Shown: positions 12,008 through 43,349 of the stretch, in pieces
Numbering within the stretch: the stretch's first letter is position 1
Layout: each line of letters opens with the position of its first letter
DNA from: Hypomesus transpacificus
Taxonomy: Eukaryota > Chordata > Actinopteri > Osmeriformes > Osmeridae
Reading direction: 5' to 3'
Assembly (NCBI RefSeq): GCF_021917145.1
Contig: NW_025813769.1
Coordinates: 1 to 64,000, forward strand
Length of the DNA stretch: 64,000 nt
Notes under the pieces: generated by a model
Database searches by the model: none
What the model saw: only the letters and a program-made list of their open reading frames with translations
Told to the model about the DNA's origin: nothing
Translations under genes and position numbers: made by a program

Positions 12008-13201
12008 AACAGGAAGGAACTGCTGGGACTCGTGTTCACAACCCCCTCCTCCCTCCTCTCCGTCACCTGAAGCCCAGCTACCAAGATGTCTGAACTCCCG
12101 TCGTCCCTCGCTGTTGACCCGTTCTGCAGCGGCCAGTCTGAACCGACCGACAGGCCTATCGGGAGAATGTTTACGTCCTGCGCAGAGAGGAGCAGGTCGC
12201 CTGGGGGTCTGACGCCTCCACAGTGAGACTGCCAAGAGATGCTCCTGCCCTCACTGCCGCCACCTAGAGGACAGACCAAGTATTTCGGTCCGCCTTGGCT
12301 CTTCCACCTCACAACGCCACAGACTTGTTGCAGCTGCCTACCCTGGGCACCCGGGGGGGGCACGACACTGGCACACTGTGCCCCCCTCCCACCCACACCC
12401 CCACCCGCCCTTCCCAGTTGGAATAACTGAGGTGGAGAAAGAATAGACTGACTCTTCTTTCTTTCTATTTTGTCTAAATGCATGCTGCTTTACATGCTCA
12501 CATCATGCTTGTGTGTTGTTTATGTCTGAGTGTATTATTTGTGTGTGTGTGTGTGTGTGTGCTGTTTGTCCTAGCTGGACTGGACAGACGTTTTGAGAGG
12601 AGAGGAGGTAGTATGGAGATGATGTAGGTGTATGAAATTGTTTTGGTGATTAAGATGTAGGAGATTGGAAATAATGGATGGTCTCACAGCCACACATTGA
12701 GCTTAAATGGAACTCCCTGATCCCCATATCACATCGGTTAACGTCACACCACCCGGCATCCTTATATTGGCTTGCGCTGCTACTCAAACATTCTTGCCTT
12801 TTTTGAGCCACACATGCTAAATTCGTGTCATCGTGCCCCTGTATAAACACCCGATGTGAGGGAATATATCAATTGACCAAAGAAGTGTGAGAGGGTTTGT
12901 GTGTAAGGGACAAGTATGCTGGGTGTGTGCGGGTGGAGATATAGTGAGACTTCTCTCCTGCTTCTACTTCATAAGTAAGTCTCTCCTGCCTTCTGAGAAG
13001 GTATGTTTTTCTAATGAGTTCCTTTTTTTGTACAGAATATCCAGAACATTATTTATTTTTGTACAGCCTGTTAAATATAATCATGTGGCTTTTTAATATT
13101 ATTGTATTTTTATTTGTTATTATTATTGAAATAACAGAAGGATGTAGATTCTATAGAGTATTTATACAGTATTATATATGGTCCCTAGGTTCATGAATAA
13201 A
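12008..13201 (+). promoter_or_regulatory. adamts1 3' UTR with AATAAA
   Basis: AATAAA at 13196-13201 is the best polyadenylation signal after the stop. The last 200 bases are AT-rich, with ATTTATTTTT and TTATTATTATT runs that resemble AU-rich instability elements known from ADAMTS1 and other inducible mRNAs. A GT array of about 22 bases sits at 12539-12561. Confidence 0.65.
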
Positions 13202-14943
13202 ATATCGCATTGACCTGTGCAATGTCTCCAGAGTGATGTGTCTTGGTACACCAGTTATACACACACACTGAATACACACACATACACACACATATGAATC
13301 CACAGACTTACAAGTAATATGAATATGGTTACATCTGCCAAATAATGGCAATCCTTCCCAAATAGAAGCATTTTAAAATCAAATGAACGTGCATCATTTA
13401 TTCACTAGGTGGCAGCATTATGGAGGTACTGGAAGTACTTCCATCAGACACAAAGGATGTCATCACCATAGCTGTGAGAGGGTATAGAAGACAGTTGTAT
13501 TCGCTCCCATTTGGGAAACAACCCAATGTGTCTTCAAATCTATATACCATGGATGTCTTAATTCCAAATTGGTTGCACTGACAGATAAACAGCAAACTTA
13601 ACATTGTTAAGTTAATTTCTCCTTTTCTGAAAGCCTCTTAAATACCCTTGAAGGCCCTGCGTGCTTTTTTAGGGGGGGGGGGGGAGCAGGCCAATCAACA
13701 GCCACATGCTTACGCCTAAACATACGGATGCAATCATCTCTTGGGTTTCAGGACTGTGTGGGTGGCATCTCGATTAAACCTTTAATGCCCAATAGTTTAT
13801 AATGAAGGTGAACTTGATTACAAAGTACCTTTTTCATAGAATTCACCCCTCTGTAGATGTGCTTATCTAATCAGTAACCCACGTCGCCGCTGCACTACCA
13901 TGTCACAGGCTAAAATAAAAATTGACATTTATTCTAGTTTTCGTTTGGTTGGTACTTCCATTACAAATCTCCCAGAACTGCTCGTATTTTTCCGCCCTTT
14001 CACAACCTATCGCAAATGCCTTAGGCACATCGACTCACTCTGTAAATACCTCACCACTGGCAAATTATACACCTCGTTTTTATGCTCATAAATTGTGTAA
14101 TTTGAGTAGCTGCCAGAATAAGAATTATTACCTTTAACCTAATGCACTGTGATGAGAACAGTGGATTTTGAAATACGTTATTTCAATGTTGCCTATATTA
14201 TGAAAAGCAGCCAAAATAATAGATGTTGTTCTGTGAACACTGAACAGCATGCATCTGGAACATGTACAGCAAGTAGGCTACATAGGTCAAGTCTTGGGAC
14301 TTCTGCTCTATTAGACAAACAACAACGGCAAAAATAAGACGCATTTATGATCCGGGTAATTTAGAGTAGGTAACAAATAAGCTACAGGTCTGTCTTTTCA
14401 TGGGTATCCTAATTGGCGGCCTAATCGTGAGGTCTACTCGGGTCTATTGTGTCTTGAGAGCTTCGGCCTCTCATCTCCACTGGTCGTGATAGCGTGGGCG
14501 GTGGCTCCGTGCTTGTCGAGGAGAACTCCGCTCTCGCTTGCAGTCCATACCTCCACCTCTATAGGCAACAGGGAGAGCAAATGTAGCGGCCACGGGGGAA
14601 GGATAGTAGTGGGGACGGTTTAAAAAGTCGAGAGGGAAGGAACTCAAGAAAGCGAGCTCAATTACACGCATACCGAAAACTAAATGCAACGTATTTGCGG
14701 GAGAGAAGGATTTCAGAAGTAACAAATAGGGACGGTCTATGAGTTTGAGGCAGCGCTTTTCTTCTGTCTTCTTCCTACCGAGTGAAACTTTGGAAATTAC
14801 CGACTTTAGGTTGTCCGATAGTGTGCCTTTGCCGTCATAACAACAGTGTAACGGTACATCACAGATGAAGAACTTTAAACGTGAATAGCTCACTGCCCGG
14901 TGATAAAACGAAGCCGGGTAGCTAAAAACTAGTCGCAAAGGCG
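13202..14943. other. Interval between adamts1 and cyyr1, including the cyyr1 5' UTR
   Basis: No coding exon is seen. There is a short CA-rich stretch (13258-13292) and a G run (about 13672-13684). GC content rises from about 14460 to the cyyr1 start codon, the probable TATA-less promoter and 5' UTR of cyyr1. Confidence 0.5.
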
Positions 14944-18464
<3,521 letters not shown>

Positions 18465-18577
18465 GCCCAGACCTACATGACCGCCAGGGAAACACCCCCC
18501 CCCCGCCCACCCAAGCGGCCTGGCTGTCACATGGCCACAGAGTGGATGACACAGGAGCATCGCACATTCGAAACGAG

Positions 18578-18608
<31 letters not shown>
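18578..18608. repeat. 31-base C homopolymer in the cyyr1 3' UTR
   Basis: Uninterrupted C run. Comparable runs of 21 or more C or G occur at 28425-28450, 29367-29390, 29548-29568, 33617-33643, 52028-52051 and 63780-63801. Confidence 0.95.
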
Positions 18609-18610
<2 letters not shown>

Positions 18611-18918
18611 AGCTGCAATGAACCCGTTTGGATTTGCCTGTGTCATATATTCACAAAGACTGGACCACTCCATCATCCAATCCATGCGGGGGTGTGGGTT
18701 GATTGGTGTCTTAGGGGCAGTGGCCCCTGGAGGTGAACTGTTATGTGCATGTGTGGCGCATGCTAAGTACCCTCTCTGGGAGGTGGACCTTCTGTAACAT
18801 GTTCTCTCTGGTAGAGATGCCTGTTGGCGGGCCATCCATCAGGCCCAGCACCCTAACCCTGTTTAGGTTTCATCTAGACTGAGGGGAACGTGTGTGAAGG
18901 TTTATTGATTTTGACTTC

Positions 18919-19109
18919 AATAAATGGATGGCGCACGTGTCTGCCAGTGCACAACTGAGACTGGTCGGGATCCGATCTTGAAGCTCTGGAGATCAATAGG
19001 TTGATGATGAATCCTGTGGTGTGAAATTACATTTTACAGCAGACATTTTTCATCTTTTTTCGTATGTTGTTGCTATGTATACAGTACGTGTGGTGTACAA
19101 TTGAATAAA
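18919..19109 (+). promoter_or_regulatory. cyyr1 polyadenylation signals
   Basis: AATAAA occurs at 18919-18924 and again at 19104-19109, the latter followed by a T-rich stretch. Either would end a 3' UTR of about 470-660 bases. The 3' UTR also holds a run of 31 C at 18578-18608. Confidence 0.6.
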
Positions 19110-20498
19110 GTTTAGTTGTGAATTGTATTTTGACCTCAATCGGTGTTCTGTAAATTACCACCCAGGGAATACTTACACTTGTAATACGTAGGCCTGTGAT
19201 TTTATTGATGAGGAAGTGTTGCTGTGTAAAAGGTATGTTACAAGAAACAGTTTAGCATTATGTGTGAGATATTGTCTATCTGCTAGCCATTCGAGGATGT
19301 TGTCTTGTTTTACATTCAAGGTTAGGGGGGGAGGGCTGGTTTTAACAGGAAGATGTGTGTGTGTGTGTGTTTACATAGTGATAGGAAACACGAAGCGCCA
19401 AAGGCCAAGGAAACAAACAGTCCAGGCTGTGGAGGATAAGCCGGGTCTCCGGGGACAGGTTGACGGTGTCCTGCAATCAGAAGCGCTTATCCTTATCGGA
19501 GGAGTGACTGCGAGTTCAGGATGGGGTCACTGTATAGTCTGGTCTGCAGAGTGGAAGAAAAAAGGTCAGGCCCTGCCGATAGTGTGACTTCAGTCAAGGT
19601 TCTGAAGTTCCAAACGCATTTATCAGTCTGCTGAGTGGAGAGAGAGATGGGAGTCAAGAAATGACAAGTCAGGAATAATGAATAGATCTAAGACACGGAA
19701 AAGGCCCGCTGCAAAGTGTCTCTGAGGCATGAAGGTCAGAATGCATCCTGATTTATACAGAAGGCAGCCCTTGTATTTGATGTCATGTCCTGGCAGCTGA
19801 CTTCCTAGTCTAAGCACGGGACATGGAAAGCACATGCAAAAACATATACCGACAAGACTTCAATACAAGAATATCAATATAATGATGTCAAAATGGATGA
19901 TGGATATTTTCATGTAAGATGTTGATGAGGTACTATTAGGTCAAACGTAATATACCGATTAGGATGAACAAATGTTAATACTTCAATTACTCCCTTTGCA
20001 TGCCTATTTAGGGGTAATTGCCAGGTACAACGTTGTTTTTTTCCATCACCTGTCTGAGAGGCATTTACTGTATCTTGTAACCTCCAATGCTTTCTCACCT
20101 GTGACCTTCCGACGCCTGTATTTAGTGGGCATGCACAATGGTGACCTTAACCACAATGTTGGCTTGACAATCTAGAACATTATAAAGCCAACAAGGATTT
20201 AGGCACAGCTGATGAGCTACCGCCTCGTGCTTATTCAACTGTGATTTGTGTGTTTGTGAAAGAAAAAGAGGGGGGAGGCGGCACCATCGGCCCCCTCCCT
20301 TCCCTTCCTCCATTCTATTCCCTCGCTCTCCGGTCAGGTGATCTAGCGACTGAGCAGCTGTAAAGCCTCGGTATCGTTCTCCATCACACCGAGAGCAACA
20401 CACACACCGAGAGAGTCACGCTGCATACCTACACCCACGGATACATAAAATAAGCCCCGACACATCGCACATTGGACGCGTTGTGACAAGAAATCGGC
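19110..20498. other. cyyr1-app interval with app promoter and 5' UTR
   Basis: No coding exon is seen. The last 270 bases before the app start are GC-richer, with a GGGGGGGAGGCGGC block at about 20270-20283 that could bind Sp1-type factors. No TATA box is seen, in keeping with the housekeeping-type promoter known for APP. Confidence 0.5.
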
Positions 20499-37473
<16,975 letters not shown>

Positions 37474-39660
37474 AGAACACGCAGTGTCACCATCCCACCT
37501 TGACCACTCACCCCACCCCCAACCCACCCCCATCTCTCGCCCCATAAACACCCTTCACCCCCATCCTCTCCTAGAGGTGTCCCATGCCTAGCCTAGACCA
37601 CCCAGCCTCACCACCAACCTCTCCTGGTCTGGGGTGGGAGGAGAACGCCCTCGTACTGGTCCAGGGTCAGTGTTAGCTTCTGGCTTGCAAATGCTGAGGT
37701 GTGGACTTGAGTAGAGAAACTGACCCTGCATCAGCACCTACGAGGTGTCGTGTGTCACACACTGCTCCTCCTCCCCTTCCTCCCTACACTACTGCACCCA
37801 CGATGCACTGGGGTATAGGTGAGGTCTATGGGTCATGAATCCCCTCCCCCCTCTTCTCTTCCCCCCTCACCTACCCACACCCCTCCCCCCACCCCTCATA
37901 TCTTTCTCTGTTCATTCTTATGACAGCTGTGCTGTGTTAGATCACACAAGGCTTTTAAGGATTCAGTGCTATGGATGATGTTGATGATGATTATTATATA
38001 TGATGATGATAATGATGGCAACAATGTATTCTGAATGAGCTCTTTTGTTTGGAGTTATTCTATCATTTCCGGTTTTGTTTTCCAAAAAAAGAATCAAAAT
38101 GTAAAAAAAACAAAAGAATTCTATGTAAAGATGACAATTGTTCTTTTTTTTTTATTGCGTGTTATGTACTGAAGTAACGCTTAAATCTAGCTGTTCTATT
38201 TAGTGCATGATGACAACAATGATGATGATATTGATGATGAGGGGATTAAAAACGGTCTTTCCAGTTCTGAGAGATCTTTTCTCACGTATAGATTGTCATT
38301 CTAGCAAGATTGTAAATTTTTAGTATCTTCTCGTGATCACGTGACTCAAAACAACCATAAAACATATGATAAATCTAGATGACTGGGCTCTCTGCTTTGA
38401 TATCATGTGAAGTACACCTTTGGATTGGAAGATTATGTTCCCATTTTCTATTTTTTCCCCTTTTTTCTTTTCTTTTTTTTACCATGCTTGTTCCTGGAGC
38501 TACGGGCCCTGGCTTGATCCGTATGTGTACATTGTTATTATGATCTGAAATGTATTGTGTTGGAATCCTATATTGCGTTTGCAGACCTAAATGTCGAGGC
38601 TCTTCGACATGGCCCTATTTAATTTTCATTTCTTTTCAAACCTGTGTCGTTTTTTTTTTTTTTTTAAGGTTTGGGGAAGATTTGGTGTGTGTGTTTGGTG
38701 GGGGGGAGGGACTAGGAGAGGTGGGTGGGTGGGGGGGGGGGGCAGGATGGATGATTCTCTGTGTGTGTGTTCTCCAGTCTAGTTAGCGTTCTCGTCCGGT
38801 TCCACGTTTGCAAAAAAAAATTGGGAAAGCCCCACCTTTTGTTTAAGATGCAAACATTTGAAATATCAAATAACAAGATACAGTAACAAGACATCCTGTA
38901 GGGTTAGCCTTCTCTCCAGCTATCTCCTGCCTTTCTCTCTGCTGACACCAGAACAGGTGCACTGCTAGAGGGTGTGCATGTGAGAGGGGAGGAACGGAAG
39001 GAGAAGGGGGGGGGGGGAGGGAATTAGCTGTTCCAGATGGATGCCTAAGCCAGCAGGCTGTAAAATAGATTTTCTCCCCAGCTTTTCCACCCTTTAGGCG
39101 TCCTCCTCACTTCATAACTATCACAACACACTTCTTTCTAAAGATCCCCAGATTCACCAAGCCTGTTCTTCGTGGCTGGATGTGGAGAGTACTGCCGATT
39201 TGTAAAGATTAATTGAAAGTAACTGGGAGTAGAAAGAGGGATACCAGGCTGATTGGAGGTTGTGATTCTAGAAGATTCTGTGGCAGCCTCCTTGTCACCA
39301 TCCATCTGAACACACCATTATTGTAAAACATCACTACAACACAACTCCAAGGGTTGTCTACTGTTTGTTAGTTGGGAGTGCTGGAAGCATGCATCTCATG
39401 AGTGGAGCTTTTGGTCGAAGGTTGGTTCTAGAGAAAGCCTTGTGAAGAATTGCTGATAGCTGAGAGATGTCATGCTGCAATGAGTTAATCCATTGCTTTG
39501 GTTCAGAGGGTGTTTTTGACCAACTGTAAGCAGTCGAGTTGGAAGAAAAAGCAGGGTTTCTTTCTGTCTATTTGTGGCTTTATATCCACTGTGTGTAATT
39601 GTGCAAGCCATTTGCTTTGACTGGGAAAACGCTTTCTACACTGTATTCCATATAAATAAA
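37474..39660 (+). promoter_or_regulatory. app 3' UTR with AATAAA at its end
   Basis: About 2.2 kb with no other gene. AATAAA at 39655-39660 is followed by a GT-rich stretch (TTGTGTGTGCC). The UTR holds GAT-rich tracts (about 37972-38017 and 38219-38240), a T run (about 38649-38666) and G runs (about 38698-38745). Its length is similar to a long vertebrate APP 3' UTR. Confidence 0.7.
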
Positions 39661-40594
39661 GTTTTGAATGTACATACAGCTCCCTTGTGTGTGCCTTATG
39701 TTGTTTAGTTGGGATCAGTGCACATGCCACTGCAATACGTCTCTGTATATTAAAATATATATAATTGTATTCAAAGATAACTTCCCCTCATATGGGTAAT
39801 GTAACATCTCTACTGAAAGAAGGGAAGAAATATTAACAAATATGACACAATGACACTCATTTTGCAGTTTTCCAGCACTGCGCAAAGGGTTTGCGCTTTG
39901 ATGCGCACGAAGCTTGACTGACATTTTACCCACAACCTACCGCTGCTCATCACATTCGTTAATCGCTTTCCAGAGTGTCAAGGTGAGTGTTGTTTATGAG
40001 ACAAAGATGTGTATATAAACGAACGTAATCTTACTTTCTTCAGCATTTCTGATAGTCATTACATATTAAGTCCAATGATGAAGATATGTCTTTGTGTAAA
40101 AGTAAGACTGATGAAAGCAGACGGTTTAAGCAAGGCTAGGGTGCAAATCAGGGCAGCTAACTTTAGCAAGCTGTAGTGTATCTAGCTAACGCTTTAGCTA
40201 CGCTGGCATGAACCTAGGAAGACGAGCTCCTTAGTTGCATTAGCAGTATACAGTAAAATAGGCGTAATACAGTGTACGTGGAAGGTTTTAGATAGCTGTA
40301 CAGATAAGGTCAGATTAACCAAACATTTTAAGAAAAACCATGCTAGGTAGCTAACTAGCGAGGTGCGTTCTTGTGACACTACTCTCTCAGTCTCTGGTTG
40401 CAGACGCGTGCCACCAAATAGCGATGTATTAACCTAATATGGAAGTTGAGGATGAATCTTTATATAATCGTTTTAGAGTCTTTGAACTTGAAGTCTGTAA
40501 TGAAATGGCGATAACGATATTGAACATGACCTCGGAGCAGACAGACATCTTGTATAACACATCCTCTCTCTTTTCCTAATCAGACAGTATCAGG
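39661..40594 (+). other. app-atp5pf interval with non-coding first exon of atp5pf
   Basis: A donor AAG|GTGAGT at 39982/39983 and an acceptor at 40581-40583 suggest a non-coding atp5pf exon ending at 39982, with the second exon starting at 40584, 11 bases before the ATG. The promoter would lie within about 250 bases of the app polyadenylation site. Nothing resembling the ETS-factor gene gabpa is here. Confidence 0.55.
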
Positions 40595-41210
40595 ATGGCG
40601 CTTCATCGCTTGTTCCACCTGTCCGCGCTGCTACGCTCTGCCGTGTCATTGACACTTCGCAGGAACGTGGGTCTGTCCGCTGTCCTATTTAACCGGGCAT
40701 CGGGCATGGACCCCGTCCAGAAACTCTTCTTGGACAAGATCCGTGACTACAACACCAAGAGCAAGTCAGTCCTAGTCAACACTACAAAGGGTCCCTGTCC
40801 ATGCTATTTAGAAAATGTTATAAGTTGGCACATCATTTGACCATGTCCCTGCCTCTACCCCCTCAGGGCCACTGGTGGGATTGTTGATGCTGGCACCAGC
40901 TATCAGAAGAACTTGTCGGATGAGAAGACTAAGCTCCAGAGGTTATACGGTGCCGGTGACCTCACCAAATTCCCAGACTTCAAGTACCAAGGTGTGTAAA
41001 ATGCCCAGGGCTTGATCTGGTCCTATATTAAGAAATCAACAAAAGCTGCTGTTGACCTGAGAGCTATTTTCCATGACTGTGTCGCTGATGTTTGCCCACT
41101 TGAAATATTTGGTACTTCAATGTAGGTTGAGCGCTCTTTTTGTATAAAAGATTGAGAATAATTTCTCCTTTTCTCTTTCAGACCCCAAGTTTGATGAAGT
41201 GGTCAAGTAA
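40595..41210 (+). CDS. atp5pf: atp5pf, ATP synthase coupling factor 6, mitochondrial (107 aa)
   Basis: Subunit F6 of the peripheral stalk of mitochondrial F1Fo ATP synthase, at the inner membrane. Coding exons 40595-40764, 40867-40991 and 41182-41210 (324 nt, in frame). The N-terminus (MALHRLFHLSALLRSAV) is a basic amphipathic mitochondrial targeting peptide, followed by the mature motif DPVQKLFLDKIRDYNTKS. Exon 2 gives GGIVDAGTSYQKNLSDEK and LTKFPDFKY, and exon 3 DPKFDEVVK. Human ATP5PF is 108 aa with the same blocks. In mammals the gene shares a divergent promoter with GABPA; here it follows app directly in the same orientation. Confidence 0.95.
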
Positions 41211-41260
41211 ATGATGACCATGTCGTCTGTCCTAAATGTCACCACTATAATGTACTATTT

Positions 41261-41266
41261 AATAAA
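41261..41266 (+). promoter_or_regulatory. atp5pf polyadenylation signal
   Basis: AATAAA 51 bases after the stop codon, giving a very short 3' UTR. The convergent jam2 gene ends about 120 bases further on. Confidence 0.6.
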
Positions 41267-41387
41267 TGATAAATGGATATATCAATAATGCTATGTCATT
41301 TCCATCATTTTTGTAGGGATAGCCAGACTGTGTCAATGCATAATTATACACACATGACAATTTGCTGTTTGATAAGAAAAACGACTC

Positions 41388-42079
41388 TTTAATTGAGTGC
41401 ATATCATAATGAACAAACTTAACTCATCCATACCTTATCTAGAAAACATACACTCAGGTATACAGACACACACTTCGGAGAACACAGTAGCATAATAATA
41501 CTTAAGATGCAAGTAAGGCAAATTTTTACAAAGAAATAAAAAAATAAGGTCAACTCAAAGCAAAAGGCACAGGTTATCAGAGACCATGCAGGCACATACG
41601 GGTGACCGGGGATCTTAATCAGCTTAAATGACTGCTTCAAAACATTTACAGTATGTCCCGGTTAAGAACCTGATGCGTTTAAAGCACAGCAGAGGTGATG
41701 GTGCTGTACATGGTGCTGTACACTGTGGTTCCCTCATGTCCACACCTTGACATGTTGTATCCCGAAAGCATTTCAGTTTTTGGTTCTCCAAATTGTAGTT
41801 CATGTTTTGGCCAATGGAGGGGGGTAAAGACTTTTCATATTTAGCCACCAGTGGGGGTGAGGGTTCCATGAAACTTCACAAGGAGGAAAAACAGGCTTTG
41901 TTTTCCCAGACAGGCAGAGAAGGCTAAGGTGCCTTGACAAGACGTCTATTTTTAAACTCCAAGAGGAGAGAAGAGCGACTGGGCAAGAGAAACACAACTT
42001 CAATGAACATCGATGAAGACTCGTCCAGTGTTGGCACAGCAATATGAACCTGAAGCAGTGTCTGGAGAGGGCTGGATCC
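41388..42079 (-). promoter_or_regulatory. jam2 3' UTR with ATTAAA variant signal
   Basis: On the minus strand ATTAAA lies at 41393-41388, about 690 bases past the jam2 stop. No AATAAA was seen nearer. The UTR end and the atp5pf end are tail to tail. Confidence 0.45.
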
Positions 42080-43289
42080 TCACAGCATGAAGGACTGAGT
42101 GTGTTTGAAGTCTTGAGGCTTCAAAAAGAAAGGAGAAAAGATTAGGAAATGAAACATTCTGCGTCTTTTCTTTTATGCAAATCATAAATCATGTTGACTA
42201 CATTATCTAGCTTTTTGCTGAATCATTTCATCAATTGGGTCCCATGGGCAATGCATGAGCCAGAGAAACCCGAATCAGCACTTTGTCTGTCACAATCCAT
42301 CAGTATTCAACTCACAAATAAATCAGCAGAAAAGCAGATTGACTCAACACTCACATTTTGTGGAGGAGCACTGTAGTTGGGGTTGGGCCTGGAAGAGAAA
42401 GAGAAAGGATCTATGGATAAGACTGTTGGGAATACCCAAAGCAGGATAAAGAGATAAGCATCCGCAGTAGCCTGAACACCGAGTCGATGTCTGAAAACTG
42501 TTGTTTCTTTGCCGTGCCTATTTTGCTGGGCGAAGAGCTTTGAACAGAAGCCTCTCTAAGGACATGGTTGGTTGTATCTCTAACAGAGCGAGTCTGTCGG
42601 CCATTTTAGGGTTCGTGTGTCTGTCTGAGGGTCAGACTCACATGTCCTCTGCTCTGTGGAGGTTCTGGCTGCTGATGTGGGCCACACCGTGACACTGGGG
42701 GATCCAAAAGGACCTGCAGTGGGTACATGTACGGGGGGGTCGTAGGACACAGTTGAGTGCAGGGGTCGGGGCGGGGGCAATTTAGTTTCACGCTGCACAC
42801 CACATGCTGAGGGGTTACGGTCAAAACACAACCATACTGAGTGGGAAAAGCCAATCGCAATGCTGCTCGAGTTGTGTTAGCCAATTAAAATGAAAGAGAG
42901 GGGGGGGGGGGACCTGTGGCGGCAGCTAATCCGCTCAGTGATCCAGTCAGTAACTACTGCAGCCAGTAGTGTTGGAATCTGTTTTTGACATTATCTTTGG
43001 TCTTTGACCTGACCTAGTGCATGTCAAGTAGTGGTAAATGACAACACAGATTCTCATCAACTGCTCAACACCTGTTAGTGTCTGTAGTCTGTATGCACTG
43101 GTGGACAACCAGACCCCACTGCGTTGATACACACCTGTTAGACTTCACAAGCCTGACCCAGCATTAAACTTATGCGCGTGTGTGCGTGCTTGTTGGAACA
43201 ACCACTCTCACTTCTGGCGAGTGCAGTGTATGTGGGCTATTTTTAGTCAAAGGAGGAGTGACACTCATGCTTACCGTCCTTTTTGCCCT

Positions 43290-43349
<60 letters not shown>

